Source: Sphingomonas sp.
GTDB lineage: Bacteria > Pseudomonadota > Alphaproteobacteria > Sphingomonadales > Sphingomonadaceae
Direction of reading: 5' to 3'
Assembly (NCBI RefSeq): GCF_003248515.1
Contig: NZ_QFOB01000005.1
Span: 1-64,000, forward strand
DNA length: 64,000 bases
The notes beneath the pieces were generated by a model. The model was given only the letters and a program-made list of their open reading frames with translations. It was not told where the DNA came from and did no database searches. Both the position numbers and the translations under genes were made by a program. Numbering within the stretch: position 1 is the stretch's first letter; every line of letters begins with the position of its first letter. Of this stretch, positions 34,164 to 43,505 are shown one piece after another.

Positions 34164-36620
34164 TCAAGAGCCGGAAGCACGCTTCGTGCGCAAAGTGGGC
34201 GCGGCGCCGGCCGGATCGTCGGGCCAGGGGTGGCGCGGATAGCGGCCGCGCATCTCCTTCGCCACAGCCGCCCAGCTGCCCGCCCAGAAGCCGGGCAGGT
34301 CCCTGGTGGTCTGGATCGGCCGGCCGGCGGGCGAGGTGAGGCGCAGGGTGAGGGGCGTCGTGCCCACCATCGGATGGCGGGCGAGTCCGAACAGTTCCTG
34401 CACGCGCAATTCCACCGCGGGGCCGCCGTCCGCCGCATAATCGATCGCATGGCGGTTGCCGAGCGGCGAGGTGAAATGGCCGGGCGCCGCCGCATCCAGC
34501 GCGCGCTTGCCATCCCAGCCCAGCAGGGTCTCCAGCGCCTCGAAGAGGGCGGAGGCCGCCACGTCCGCCAATTTTCGCCGGCCGGAAACAAAGGAGGGCA
34601 GCCATTCGTCGATCCGCGCGATCAGCGCCGCATCCGAAAGGTCCACCGCCGCCCCCGCATAGGCGGCGCGCTGGCGGAGCGCCGTGGCCGATGCGGGCCA
34701 GGGCAGCAGATCGATTCCGTGATCGCGCACGCCCGCCACCAGCGCCGCCCGGATCGCCTCCGGATCGGGCTCCGGATCCGGCCCGCCCGAAAGCCGCGCT
34801 GCGCCGAGCCGCCTTTCGCGGGTCGCAACGATCCCGCCCGCCGCGCGATCGAATCGCACTTCACGCTTCGTCTCGATCCGGTCGGCGAACAGGGCCTCGA
34901 TCGCTTTTGGTTCGATCGGGGCTGCGGAAAGGATGCGCGCGCCCGATGCCGACCCCTGCGTCTCCGCCACGGCGAGCCACTCGGCGCGGGCGAGCGACGA
35001 AGCGGTGTCCAGCCGGAAGCCGCGCCCGCCGGCCGAAAGCCAGTCCGCCCCGTCGCCGCCGCGCCGCCGCGAAACACGATCGGGAAAGGCCAGAGCGATG
35101 CAGGCGCCCAGATCGTCCGCCGATCCCCCGGCGTCCCGTGCGGCCGGGCCGGCATCCCGCGCGGACGAGGATGCGAGTCGCGCCCAGCGTTGGGCAAGCT
35201 TGCGCGCACCTTCCGCCCGCTGGCCGCGCTCGCTCCGCCAGCGCCGCAGCCGTACCTCCAGATCCGGATCGGTGCCGCCCAGCCCCTGTTCGGAGAGCAG
35301 CACCGCCGCCTCGGCCGCGATGCCCTCCATGCCCTGTTCGCCCGCGCGCACCAGCATGTGGCCGAGCCGCGGCCCCACCGGCAGCGCGGCGACCTGCCTG
35401 CTATGCGCGGTCGGCCGCCCGTCCGCGTCGATCAGCCCGAAGGCGGTGAGCCGCAGGCGGGCTTCGGCGATGGCGGGGGCGGAGGGCGGATCGATCCAGC
35501 GCAGGCTGGCTGGATCGGTCACGCCCCACAGCGCGCAGGCCAGCATCAGGCCGGAAAGATCCGCCTCCAGCATCTCGGGCGGATCGTGCGGGGGAAAGCC
35601 CGCCATCGCCGCCTGCTCCCACAATCGATAGACGGTGCCCGGCCCCTGTCGCCCGGCGCGCCCGGCGCGCTGCGTCGCGGCGGCCTGACTCACGCGCTCG
35701 GTCACGAGCCGGGTCAGCCCCGCCGCCCGATCGTAGCGCGGCCGGCGGGCGAGGCCGCAATCCACCACGATCCGCACGCCGTCGATCGTCAGGCTGGTCT
35801 CGGCGATCGCGGTGGAGAGCACGATCTTGCGCCGCCCGTCGCCCTCGGGCTGGATCGCGGCGCGCTGCGCCTGTGGCTCGGCACTGCCCGAAAGCAGGTG
35901 GAGCGCCACATCGCCGGGCAATCCCTCCAGCCGCTCGGCCGTGCGCCGTATCTCTGCCACGCCGGGCAGGAAGGCGAGGATGCCGCCTTCGCCTTCGGCC
36001 AAAGCGCGGCGGATCGCGGCCGCCATATCGTCCTCGATCCGCCCGCCCGATCTGCCGGGATAGACATGATCGATCGGAAAGCTGCGCCCCTCGCTCTCGA
36101 TCACCGGCGCATCGCCCAGCAGGCGGGAGAAGCGATCCCCGTCCAGCGTGGCGGACATCGCCACGATGCGCAGATCGGGCCGCAGCGCCTCCTGCGCGTC
36201 CAGCGCCAGCGCCAGCCCGAAATCGCCGTCCAGGATGCGTTCGTGCACCTCGTCGAACAAGATGGCGGAGATACCGGAAAGCTCGGGATCGCTCTGGATC
36301 ATCTGCACGAAGATGCCTTGCGTCACTGCCAGCAGCCGCGTGGCTTCGCTTTGCCTGCTGTCCAGACGTGTCGCATAGCCGATCCGCCCGCCCACCTGTT
36401 CGCCCGCATTGGCCGCGATCCGCTCGGCCGCCGCGCGCACGGCAAGGCGGCGCGGCCCCAGCAGCAGCACACGCCCCTCGCACCAGGGGCGATCCAGCAA
36501 GGCGGGCGCCACGGCCGTCGTCTTGCCGGCGCCCGGCGGCGCGACGAGCACGGCATTCGGCGCCGCATCGAGGGCAGCCAGCAATTCGGGCAGCACGGAC
36601 AGGATCGGCAGGTCGGCCAT
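34164..36620 (-). CDS. hrpB: ATP-dependent helicase HrpB
   Basis: The protein has 818 residues from the ATG at 36620 (AAAGGCGGGG upstream). The DEAH-type helicase motifs are in order: VLVAPPGAGKTTAVAPALLD (Walker A), ILFDEVHERILDGDFGLA (DEVH box), VAMSATLDGDRF (SAT), IVLSTAIAETSLTIDGVRIV, and QRAGRAGRQGPGTVYRLW (motif VI). The HrpB C-terminal domain follows. HrpB is a conserved RNA helicase of unclear cellular role in proteobacteria. A purine-rich arginine-rich extension above this start is a shadow. Confidence 0.95.
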   Translation of the reverse strand: MADLPILSVLPELLAALDAAPNAVLVAPPGAGKTTAVAPALLDRPWCEGRVLLLGPRRLAVRAAAERIAANAGEQVGGRIGYATRLDSRQSEATRLLAVTQGIFVQMIQSDPELSGISAILFDEVHERILDGDFGLALALDAQEALRPDLRIVAMSATLDGDRFSRLLGDAPVIESEGRSFPIDHVYPGRSGGRIEDDMAAAIRRALAEGEGGILAFLPGVAEIRRTAERLEGLPGDVALHLLSGSAEPQAQRAAIQPEGDGRRKIVLSTAIAETSLTIDGVRIVVDCGLARRPRYDRAAGLTRLVTERVSQAAATQRAGRAGRQGPGTVYRLWEQAAMAGFPPHDPPEMLEADLSGLMLACALWGVTDPASLRWIDPPSAPAIAEARLRLTAFGLIDADGRPTAHSRQVAALPVGPRLGHMLVRAGEQGMEGIAAEAAVLLSEQGLGGTDPDLEVRLRRWRSERGQRAEGARKLAQRWARLASSSARDAGPAARDAGGSADDLGACIALAFPDRVSRRRGGDGADWLSAGGRGFRLDTASSLARAEWLAVAETQGSASGARILSAAPIEPKAIEALFADRIETKREVRFDRAAGGIVATRERRLGAARLSGGPDPEPDPEAIRAALVAGVRDHGIDLLPWPASATALRQRAAYAGAAVDLSDAALIARIDEWLPSFVSGRRKLADVAASALFEALETLLGWDGKRALDAAAPGHFTSPLGNRHAIDYAADGGPAVELRVQELFGLARHPMVGTTPLTLRLTSPAGRPIQTTRDLPGFWAGSWAAVAKEMRGRYPRHPWPDDPAGAAPTLRTKRASGS

Positions 36621-36745
36621 CGCCCCGCCTTTAGGCGCAGGGGCGGCCGGTTGAAATGGTGACCGTTCCTTATCCGTCATGCCATCGTACCTGGCTTCCC
36701 CCTCCGGCGATCCGGTTCTAGCGTCACCGCAAAGGGAGCCATTTG

Positions 36746-38611
36746 ATGCACGATTTCTCACGGCGCGAATTTCTGGCCTCGGGTGCGGCCATCGCGGCGC
36801 TGGCTGCGCTTCCGGCCTGGGCTCAGGCGGCTGGGGCAGGGGCTGCGGGGGCTCAGGGCGCGGGCGGCGATGCGGCGGCCGAAAGCCTGCTCGCCACGAT
36901 CGCGCAGGAACTGCTGGCCCAATATCCAGACAATGCCAGCTATTATGGCCTCGATACGGGGGCGGGGGCAGCGCTGAAATCGCGCCTCGCGGATCGATCG
37001 ATGGCGGCCGAAAAATCGCGCGCCGCCTGGGCCGCGCGCCGGCTTGCGGATCTCCGGGCGATCGATCGCGGCTCCGTTTCGCCCGGAACGGCGCTGGATC
37101 TGGATGTCGCGCAGACATCGTTCGATCTTGCCGTGCGGGGCTGGGCCTTTCCCTTCGGCGAGATGGGCGTGCTCAACGGGCAGAACAGCTTCCGCAATTC
37201 GCCCTATGTCACGTCGCAGCTGTGCGGCGCTTTCGTCGACGTCCCGGATTTTCTCGACAGCCGCCATGTGATCGAGACGGCGGCCGATGCCGATGCCTAT
37301 CTCGCCCGGCTCGAGGCCTATGCCGGCGAACTGACGGCCGAAAATGCGCGGATCGCCGCCGATGCGGCGCGCGGCATCATCCTGCCCGATTTCCTGCTGG
37401 ATATCACGCTGGGCCAGCTCACCATCGCGCGCGCCCAGCCGATCGAGCAATCGGGGCTGGTCCGTTCGGTCGCGGATCGCGCGGCCAAGGCGGGATTGGC
37501 GGGTGATTATGGCGCGCGCGCCACGGCGATCGTGCGCGACAAGGTGCTGCCCGCGATGGACGGGCAGATCGAGGCGCTGGGCGCCGCCCGGCCGTCCGCC
37601 ACGCCCGATGCCGGGGTGTGGAAGCTCAGGGAGGGGCCGGCCTGGTATGACTGGGCGCTGCGCTTCGCCACGACCACGACGCGCACGCCCGAGGAGATCC
37701 ACGCGATCGGCCAGCAGCAGATCAGGGAATTGCAGGCGCGGATGGACGTGATCCTCCGCAAGCAGGGGATGACGCGGGGCAGTGTGGGCGAGCGGCTGGA
37801 TGCGATCGGCAAGCGCCCGGATCAGCTCTTCGCCAATGACGACAAGGGCCGCGCCGAGCTGCTCGCCTTCCTGAATGGTCGCATCGCGGACGTGCGCACG
37901 CGCCTGCCGCGCGCCTTTGGCACGCTGGTGAAGGGCAATCTCGTCATCAAACGCGTGCCGCCCGCGATCCAGGACGGCGCGCCCAATGGCTATGCCTCGG
38001 CCGGCTCGATCGACGGCACCCGGCCCGGCAATTATTATATCAATCTGAAGGATACGCGCATCTGGCCGCGCTATTCGCTGCCCACCCTCTGCTATCATGA
38101 AGGGATACCGGGCCATGTCTGGCAGGGCGAATATGCGAACCGGCTGCCCCTGATCCGCACCTATCTCACCTTCAACGCCTATTCCGAAGGCTGGGCGCTC
38201 TATGCGGAACAGCTGGCGAGCGAACTCGGCGTCTATGAGGGCGATCCCCTCGGCGAACTGGGCTTCCTCCAGTCGATCGCCTTCCGCGCCTGCCGCCTCG
38301 TGGTCGATACCGGCATCCATGTGAAGCGCTGGACGCCTGCCCAGGCGGTCGACTGGTTCCAGGCCAATACCGGCATGCCGCGCGCGCAGCTCGTGAGCGA
38401 GGTCAATCGCTATTGCGCGATGCCGGCGCAGGCATGCGGCTACAAGATGGGCCATAACGAGATGGTCCGCCTGCGTGAAAAGGCAAAGGCGGCGCTGGGC
38501 GCGCGCTACGATCTGCGCGGCTTCGATGATGTGCTGGTGGGATCGGGCAACGTGCCGCTCACCCTGCTGGAGCGCGTGGTGGACGGCTATATCGCGAAGG
38601 CGCGCGGCTGA
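36746..38611 (+). CDS. DUF885 family protein, Tat-exported
   Basis: The protein has 621 residues from the ATG at 36746. The N-terminus has a twin-arginine signal, SRREFLASGAAIAALAALPA, so it is exported folded. The DUF885 core includes YINLKDTRIWPRYSLPTLCY followed by HEGIPGHVWQ, an HExxGH motif that suggests a metallopeptidase-like site, and FNAYSEGWALYAEQLASELG. The C-terminus carries EVNRYCAMPAQACGYKMGHN. The biochemical role of the family is unsettled; a zinc-dependent hydrolase is the best guess. It ends 4 bases before tdk. Confidence 0.92.
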   Translation: MHDFSRREFLASGAAIAALAALPAWAQAAGAGAAGAQGAGGDAAAESLLATIAQELLAQYPDNASYYGLDTGAGAALKSRLADRSMAAEKSRAAWAARRLADLRAIDRGSVSPGTALDLDVAQTSFDLAVRGWAFPFGEMGVLNGQNSFRNSPYVTSQLCGAFVDVPDFLDSRHVIETAADADAYLARLEAYAGELTAENARIAADAARGIILPDFLLDITLGQLTIARAQPIEQSGLVRSVADRAAKAGLAGDYGARATAIVRDKVLPAMDGQIEALGAARPSATPDAGVWKLREGPAWYDWALRFATTTTRTPEEIHAIGQQQIRELQARMDVILRKQGMTRGSVGERLDAIGKRPDQLFANDDKGRAELLAFLNGRIADVRTRLPRAFGTLVKGNLVIKRVPPAIQDGAPNGYASAGSIDGTRPGNYYINLKDTRIWPRYSLPTLCYHEGIPGHVWQGEYANRLPLIRTYLTFNAYSEGWALYAEQLASELGVYEGDPLGELGFLQSIAFRACRLVVDTGIHVKRWTPAQAVDWFQANTGMPRAQLVSEVNRYCAMPAQACGYKMGHNEMVRLREKAKAALGARYDLRGFDDVLVGSGNVPLTLLERVVDGYIAKARG

Positions 38612-38615
38612 AGCG

Positions 38616-39194
38616 ATGGCCAAGCTCTATTTCTATTATTCGTCGATGAATGCGGGCAAATCCACCACCCTGCTCCAGGCGAGCTTCAACTATCGCGAGC
38701 GCGGCATGCGGACGATGCTGTGGACGGCCGCGATCGACGATCGCTATCGCGCAGGCACGATCACCTCGCGCATCGGGCTGGAGGCCGAGGCATCCGTCTT
38801 CGCGGTGGATACGGATCTGCGCGCCGCCGTGGAGGCGCGGCATCGCGAGGCGCCTCTTGCCTGCGTCCTCGTCGATGAGGCGCAATTCCTGACGCGGCTC
38901 CAGGTGCTGGCGCTGGCGGGCCTGTGCGACGAGCTGGATATTCCCGTGCTGGCCTATGGCCTGCGCACCGATTTCCAGGGTGAGCTGTTCGAGGGCAGCC
39001 GCTATCTGCTCGCGCTGGCCGACACGCTCAGCGAGATCAAGGCGGTGTGCGAATGCGGTCGCAAGGCGACGATGAACCTGCGCGTGGATGGCGCGGGCAA
39101 GCCGGTACGCGAGGGGGACCAGACCGAAATCGGCGGGAATGATCGCTATGTCGCTCTCTGCCGCCGGCACTTCATGGCCGCGATGCGCGGATAG
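38616..39194 (+). CDS. tdk: Thymidine kinase
   Basis: The protein has 192 residues from the ATG at 38616. The P-loop is YYSSMNAGKSTTLLQA, the Walker B region is VLVDEAQFLTRLQVLAL, the lasso follows AYGLRTDFQGELFEGSRYLL, and the zinc site has CECGRKATMNLR plus LCRRHF (three Cys and one His). This is a type II thymidine kinase that phosphorylates thymidine in the salvage pathway. It is 4 bases downstream of the DUF885 gene, so the two are probably co-transcribed without an obvious shared function. Confidence 0.96.
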   Translation: MAKLYFYYSSMNAGKSTTLLQASFNYRERGMRTMLWTAAIDDRYRAGTITSRIGLEAEASVFAVDTDLRAAVEARHREAPLACVLVDEAQFLTRLQVLALAGLCDELDIPVLAYGLRTDFQGELFEGSRYLLALADTLSEIKAVCECGRKATMNLRVDGAGKPVREGDQTEIGGNDRYVALCRRHFMAAMRG

Positions 39195-39219
39195 GGCGCG
39201 CGCACGATCCGTCCCCGGG

Positions 39220-39244
39220 CCGGTTCGAGCTTGTCGAAAACCGG
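39220..39244. repeat. Small REP-like inverted repeat
   Basis: CCGGTT and AACCGG flank the imperfect palindrome TTCGAGCTTGTCGAA. The GAGCTTGTCGAA core is a recurring extragenic palindrome motif in sphingomonad genomes (from memory). It lies 26 bases after tdk in a convergent gap and may help end transcripts. Confidence 0.4.
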
Positions 39245-39321
39245 CAGGGATCGGGCGTGACTGACAGCCCGTGCCCCGCGTCCCGCTTTTGCGCGGCGCG
39301 AATGGAGCCGGGGAGAAGGGC

Positions 39322-40140
39322 CTAACCCTCCAGCACCAGCCCGAAGCTGGTCATTTCATAACCCCGGAACAGCAGTTTCACATGGGGATCGTCATTGTAG
39401 GGTGGCAGGTCGATATGGCGGTCCACCTCGCCTTCGCCCCGGCTCCAGTTCACGGTCGTGCCGAAGCCGCATTCCTCCGCGCGCGCGAAGATCCGTTGCA
39501 GATCGCGTCGCCGGTAGAGTACGGTCGCGCCGCGCCGTCGCGTCCGCCATGTGTCGTTGAGGTTATGTTCGGTCGTGTGCACGGCCAGACCGCCCGGTTT
39601 CAGCGCATCCAGCGCCGCGATCACGAAATCGGCGCCGGCCTTCAGCGTGCCGAGATGCTCGAAGGCGCAGGAGGAGAAGACCACGTCATAGTCGCGGAAA
39701 TGCTTCGGGATCGCGCGCATGTCGGCATGTTCGTGGCGCACGTTCGCGGCGAAGACATGCGGATCGCAGATGCCGCGCCCGTTCAGCGCCGCCAGATCGG
39801 GCGCATGCTGGCTCGTCTCGATCCAGGCGCCCGCAGCCGCCGCGTCCGGCGCCAGATCGGTCGCGGTCACCTCCAGCCCGTGCGCCGCCAGCACCGCCGT
39901 CAAAGGATCGAAACCCACGCCAAAGCCCAGCGCGCGCACGCCGGGGCGCAGCAGCCCCCGGCTTTCCAGCACGCGCAGGATATAGATGAATTCCCATTGC
40001 TTGCGGTGGGTGCGCACGGGCTCGCGGATCGCGTCTGCCCAGCGCGCATATTCGGGCTCGGCGAATTGCGCGGCGGTGCAGGCCTGCGAAACGGGCGCCG
40101 CCAGGGTCGGTTCGCCCGATGCTTCGTGAATGGCGGCCAT
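39322..40140 (-). CDS. Class I SAM-dependent methyltransferase
   Basis: The protein has 272 residues. Motif I is degenerate (VRALGFGVGFDPLTAVLAAH), followed by EVTATDLAPDAA with the ribose-binding acid, then FRDYDVVFSSCAFEHLGTLK and LDALKPGGLAVHTTEHNLND. The C-terminus is distinctive (VDRHIDLPPYNDDPHVKLLF then RGYEMTSFGLVLEG). The substrate is unknown; related proteins occur in polysaccharide and surface glycan clusters. It is 17 bases downstream of the polyprenyl synthase gene on the same strand, so the two may be co-transcribed. Confidence 0.85.
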   Translation of the reverse strand: MAAIHEASGEPTLAAPVSQACTAAQFAEPEYARWADAIREPVRTHRKQWEFIYILRVLESRGLLRPGVRALGFGVGFDPLTAVLAAHGLEVTATDLAPDAAAAGAWIETSQHAPDLAALNGRGICDPHVFAANVRHEHADMRAIPKHFRDYDVVFSSCAFEHLGTLKAGADFVIAALDALKPGGLAVHTTEHNLNDTWRTRRRGATVLYRRRDLQRIFARAEECGFGTTVNWSRGEGEVDRHIDLPPYNDDPHVKLLFRGYEMTSFGLVLEG

Positions 40141-40157
40141 GCCGGAAATGCGCGGGT

Positions 40158-41168
40158 TCAGTAAGCGCGCGCCACCGCGAATTCCACCGCCTCCACCAGC
40201 GCCGCGCGGGCCGTGCCGGTGCCGAGCCCGCTCAGCGAATCGATCGCGAGCTGGCCGTAATGGCGCGCGCGTGCCTGCGTGTCGGCAATGGCGTTGGTCT
40301 CGGCCAGCAGGCGCATCGCATGAGCGAGATCCTCGTCGCTCGTGCGGCGACCCTCCATCGCCTCGCGCCAGAATTTCCGGTCCGCGTCGCTCCCGCGCGC
40401 ATGGGCCAGGATCACCGGCAGGGTCACCTTGCCGTCGCGGAAGTCGTCGCCGGCATCCTTGCCCATCGTCGCTCCGTCGGAAACATAGTCGATCGCGTCG
40501 TCGACGAGCTGGAAGGCGATGCCCAGATTGCGGCCATAGGCATCCAGCGCCTCTTCCACCTGTTCGTCGCGCTCCGCCACCACGGCGGCGATGCGGCAGG
40601 CGGCGGCGAACAGCGCGGCGGTTTTCGCGCCGATGATCTCCAGATAGCGCGCCTCGCTCGTCGTGATCTGCCGCTGGGCGGTGAGCTGGTTCACCTCGCC
40701 CTCCGCGATCACGCTGGAAGCGTGGGAAAGGATGCGCAGCACGCGCAGCGATCCATCCTCCACCATCAGTTCGAAGGCGCGGCCGAACAGGAAATCGCCG
40801 ACCAGCACGCTCGCCGGATTGCCCCAGATCAGATTGGCGGTGCGCCGTCCGCGCCGCGTGTTCGATCCATCGACCACGTCGTCATGCAGTAAGGTGGCGG
40901 TGTGGATGAACTCCACAGCGGCACTCAGCTTGTGATGGCGCGTGCCCTGATATTCCAGCAGGCGCGCACAGGCCAGCGTCAGCATGGGGCGCATCCGCTT
41001 GCCGCCACCGGCGATCAGGTGGCCGGCCAGCTCCGGAATGAGCGGCACCTCCGACTGCATGCGTTCGAGAATGACCGAGTTCACGCTGTGCATGTCGCTC
41101 GCGACGAGTTTCATCATCGGATCGAGCGAGGCGGGCTGGGCGCGGCGGAGGGGAGTGACTTGTCCCAT
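40158..41168 (-). CDS. ispB: All-trans polyprenyl diphosphate synthase (octaprenyl/nonaprenyl type)
   Basis: The protein has 336 residues from the ATG at 41168 (CCAAGGGCAG upstream). The first Asp-rich motif is in ATLLHDDVVDGSNTRRGRRT, the second in FQLVDDAIDYVSD, with GGGKRMRPML and GEVNQLTAQR between or before them. It condenses isopentenyl diphosphate units to the long side chain of ubiquinone. The exact chain length (sphingomonads use Q-10, so decaprenyl is likely) cannot be read from the sequence. It is divergent from the chorismate mutase gene. Confidence 0.92.
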   Translation of the reverse strand: MGQVTPLRRAQPASLDPMMKLVASDMHSVNSVILERMQSEVPLIPELAGHLIAGGGKRMRPMLTLACARLLEYQGTRHHKLSAAVEFIHTATLLHDDVVDGSNTRRGRRTANLIWGNPASVLVGDFLFGRAFELMVEDGSLRVLRILSHASSVIAEGEVNQLTAQRQITTSEARYLEIIGAKTAALFAAACRIAAVVAERDEQVEEALDAYGRNLGIAFQLVDDAIDYVSDGATMGKDAGDDFRDGKVTLPVILAHARGSDADRKFWREAMEGRRTSDEDLAHAMRLLAETNAIADTQARARHYGQLAIDSLSGLGTGTARAALVEAVEFAVARAY

Positions 41169-41265
41169 GTGCTGCCCTTGGAGCGGCGGCGGCGCAAAGG
41201 CAACAGCCGGTGCTTGCGCTCGGGGCCTCGCGACCACAAAAGGCGGCGGAACGAGGAGTAATATC

Positions 41266-41550
41266 GTGAGCGATGCACAGCTCGACGCCTACCGCCAGAG
41301 CATAGACAATATCGATACCGCGCTGATCTGCCTGCTCGCCGAGCGATTCAAGATCACGCAGGCGGTGGGCCATTACAAGGCGAAGGCGGGCCTTCCCCCG
41401 GCCGATCCCTCCCGCGAGGCGCGCCAGATCGAGCGACTCCGCACGCTCGCCAAATCGGCCCAGCTGGATCCCGATTTTTCCGAAAAGTTCCTGCGCTTTA
41501 TCATCGATGAGGTGATCCGCCACCACGAACGGGTGCGCGAAGGCGTCTGA
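41266..41550 (+). CDS. Chorismate mutase (AroQ class)
   Basis: The protein has 94 residues, starting at the GTG at 41266 with GAGGAG at 41253-41258. It is all helical, with LDAYRQSIDNIDTALICLLA, ERFKITQAVGHYKAKAGLPP, DPSREARQIERLR and FLRFIIDEVIRHH. The Arg, Lys and Gln/Glu positions fit the AroQ monofunctional chorismate mutase fold. It converts chorismate to prephenate in Phe/Tyr biosynthesis. There is no signal peptide, so it is cytoplasmic. It stands alone, divergent from ispB. Confidence 0.9.
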   Translation: MSDAQLDAYRQSIDNIDTALICLLAERFKITQAVGHYKAKAGLPPADPSREARQIERLRTLAKSAQLDPDFSEKFLRFIIDEVIRHHERVREGV

Positions 41551-41685
41551 TTCGCTCTTCGGAACGCCGGATTCTCAGGTTTACAAGTCGTAAAGTCCGC
41601 ATTTCTCGCGATTTGCCGGATTTCCATCGGAATTTTAGAGCGTTTCGGCTTACATTTTATCGGAATACTGTGCTAGCGTCGCTGA

Positions 41686-42186
41686 ATGGCCAGTGCAGTG
41701 AACAGCCAGCCTTATATGGCGCTCTCCTTCGAGGCGGATCGCCAGCGCGCGGTCGATCGGAGCGGCGTGCTGGGCGGCTGGGGCGCCGGCGACCTCCAGC
41801 GGATTGTAGAGCGCGCCGCCAAGATATTCCGCACGCCGATGGCCGCCATCTCGATCATCGATCAGGAGCGGCAATGGTTCGCCGCGCGAGAAGGGATCAA
41901 GGTGACGGAAACACCGCGATCCCATGCCTTCTGTGCGCATACCATCCATCGCCCGGGCGAGCCGCTCGTGGTGACGGATGCGATGCAGGATCCGCGTTTC
42001 GCCGAGAACCCGCTGGTTACGGGCGATCCCGGCGTGCGCTTCTATGCGGGCATCCCGCTGGTCGATCGCATGGGCTATGCGATCGGCGCGCTCTGCGTGG
42101 TCGATACGAAGGCCCGGCCAGAGCCCGAAAACCTGATCGAGCTGACCTTGCTCGCGCATGAGGCCGAAAGAGCGCTTCGGCGCTGA
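41686..42186 (+). CDS. GAF domain protein
   Basis: The protein has 166 residues, almost entirely one GAF domain: IVERAAKIFRTPMAAISIID, ERQWFAAREGIKVTETPRSH, AFCAHTIHRPGEPLVVTDAM, and RFYAGIPLVDRMGYAIGALC. Such stand-alone GAF proteins usually sense small ligands, or act with a kinase or cyclase encoded elsewhere. No output domain is present. An AT-rich stretch at 41560-41680 provides the likely promoter. The ligand is unknown. Confidence 0.88.
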   Translation: MASAVNSQPYMALSFEADRQRAVDRSGVLGGWGAGDLQRIVERAAKIFRTPMAAISIIDQERQWFAAREGIKVTETPRSHAFCAHTIHRPGEPLVVTDAMQDPRFAENPLVTGDPGVRFYAGIPLVDRMGYAIGALCVVDTKARPEPENLIELTLLAHEAERALRR

Positions 42187-42241
42187 ATCGCCCCTTTCGC
42201 CGCAGGGCGCGCGCGATGATCGCGCGCTGGCATCGCCCGGC

Positions 42242-42772
42242 TCAGCCGAGCAGCCCCGGTCCCAGCAGGGCGAGCAGCTTCACATCCATGAACATGCCCT
42301 CTGCGCGTCTCGCCGCAACGAACGCAGGCACCTCCGGCAGCGCCACCCGGTGGACGATGATATCCTCGTCGTCCACGCCGCCGCCCGCGCCCATCTTTTG
42401 CAGATCGTGCGCGCGCACCAGCGTGAAGGTTTCGGAGACCATCCCCGGCGAGGAGGCGAAACGGCCGATCACCTCGATCCGCCCGGCGCGATAGCCGGTT
42501 TCCTCCTCCAGTTCGCGCGCGGCGGCGATTTCGATCGCCTCGCCCTCCGTCTCGTCGCCCACCAGCCCCGCCGGCAATTCCAGGCAGCGGGCGCCCAGTG
42601 GCACGCGCGGCTGATCCACCAGCAACACGTGGCCGTCATCGATCGCGAGGATCACCGCCGCATGGATGCCGCGCGCACGGCCGACAAATTCCCAGCGTCC
42701 CTGCTTCCTGGTGACGATGAACTTGCCGGTCCACATCGTCTCGATGGGCTGGTCGCTGTCGGGAAAGTCCAT
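42242..42772 (-). CDS. NUDIX hydrolase, ADP-ribose pyrophosphatase-like
   Basis: The protein has 176 residues. The NUDIX box is visible as GLVGDETEGEAIEIAAARELEE followed by ETGY, with the REx2EExG metal site. Upstream, LVDQPRVPLGARCLELPAGL is typical of ADP-ribose and nucleoside diphosphate sugar pyrophosphatases. It probably hydrolyses ADP-ribose or related nucleotides in the cytoplasm. It lies downstream of the TPM/LemA genes on the same strand. Confidence 0.9.
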   Translation of the reverse strand: MDFPDSDQPIETMWTGKFIVTRKQGRWEFVGRARGIHAAVILAIDDGHVLLVDQPRVPLGARCLELPAGLVGDETEGEAIEIAAARELEEETGYRAGRIEVIGRFASSPGMVSETFTLVRAHDLQKMGAGGGVDDEDIIVHRVALPEVPAFVAARRAEGMFMDVKLLALLGPGLLG

Positions 42773-42833
42773 GTCGGTCGATCTTTCGCTGTTCCGGGCC
42801 GTGCTCCCGCGTCGGCGGGGTGCCGGCTGACCG

Positions 42834-43505
42834 CTAAAGCACGATCAGCCGGTCGGGTAGCTCGTTGGGATCGTCGCCGCGCGGGAAATGGGTGGCAAGG
42901 ACATCGCCGATCCGGCCGATCGCGGCTGCTATTCCCTCGCCTGGCCGATCCTCGCGCACGGCCGCGATCAGCACGGCCATCGCCTCGCCCCACAGGGCCG
43001 GATCCACCTTCGCGTGGATCGCGGCATCAGCCACGATCTCGGCGCGATGCTCGGCCAGGCTCAGATAGAGCAGCACGCCGGTCGCGCTCGCAGTGCGCTG
43101 TTCGGTACCGGTGCGAAACAGCATGATCGCGCGGCGGCGCACGCGCCGCGCTTTTGTCGCGGCGGGCGTCAGCGCCATGCGGATTGCGGGGCGCCCGATG
43201 ATCCAGCGCGCGATCAGAAACAGGGCCACCGTCTTCACGAGCAGCAGCGTGAGCAGCAGGCGCAGGTCCGGCGCTTCCTCCCATCCGCCCGTCACCAGTT
43301 CCAGCCCCCGCAGCGCGAGCGAAGGGAAGGCGGCGGCAATGCTGAGCGGCAGCAGCGCGATCAGCAGTGACCAGTGCAGCACCACATCATGATAGCTGTC
43401 GGAGCTGGCCGCCACGATCGCGGCAACCTCTCCGTCGGTGCGGGCCTCGGCCGCGCGGATCGCCTCGGCGACAAGCCGCGAATCGCGTTCGGTGAGCTTC
43501 ATCAC
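42834..43505 (-). CDS. TPM domain membrane protein
   Basis: The protein has 223 residues. It begins with the first part of a TPM_phosphatase domain (RDSRLVAEAIRAAEARTDGE then VAAIVAASS). Two or three transmembrane segments interrupt it (WSLLIALLPLSIAAAFPSLA; LLLTLLLVKTVALFLIARWI). The second half of the domain follows (ATGVLLYLSLAEHRAEIVAD). Its ATG overlaps the next TPM gene by 4 bases. In many proteobacteria two TPM proteins are encoded with LemA; a membrane or envelope stress role is suspected but not proven. Confidence 0.87.
   Translation of the reverse strand: MMKLTERDSRLVAEAIRAAEARTDGEVAAIVAASSDSYHDVVLHWSLLIALLPLSIAAAFPSLALRGLELVTGGWEEAPDLRLLLTLLLVKTVALFLIARWIIGRPAIRMALTPAATKARRVRRRAIMLFRTGTEQRTASATGVLLYLSLAEHRAEIVADAAIHAKVDPALWGEAMAVLIAAVREDRPGEGIAAAIGRIGDVLATHFPRGDDPNELPDRLIVL

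Noticed and set aside
34230..36662. 810-codon plus-strand frame opposite hrpB
   Set aside because: Antisense shadow of the helicase; no domain visible.
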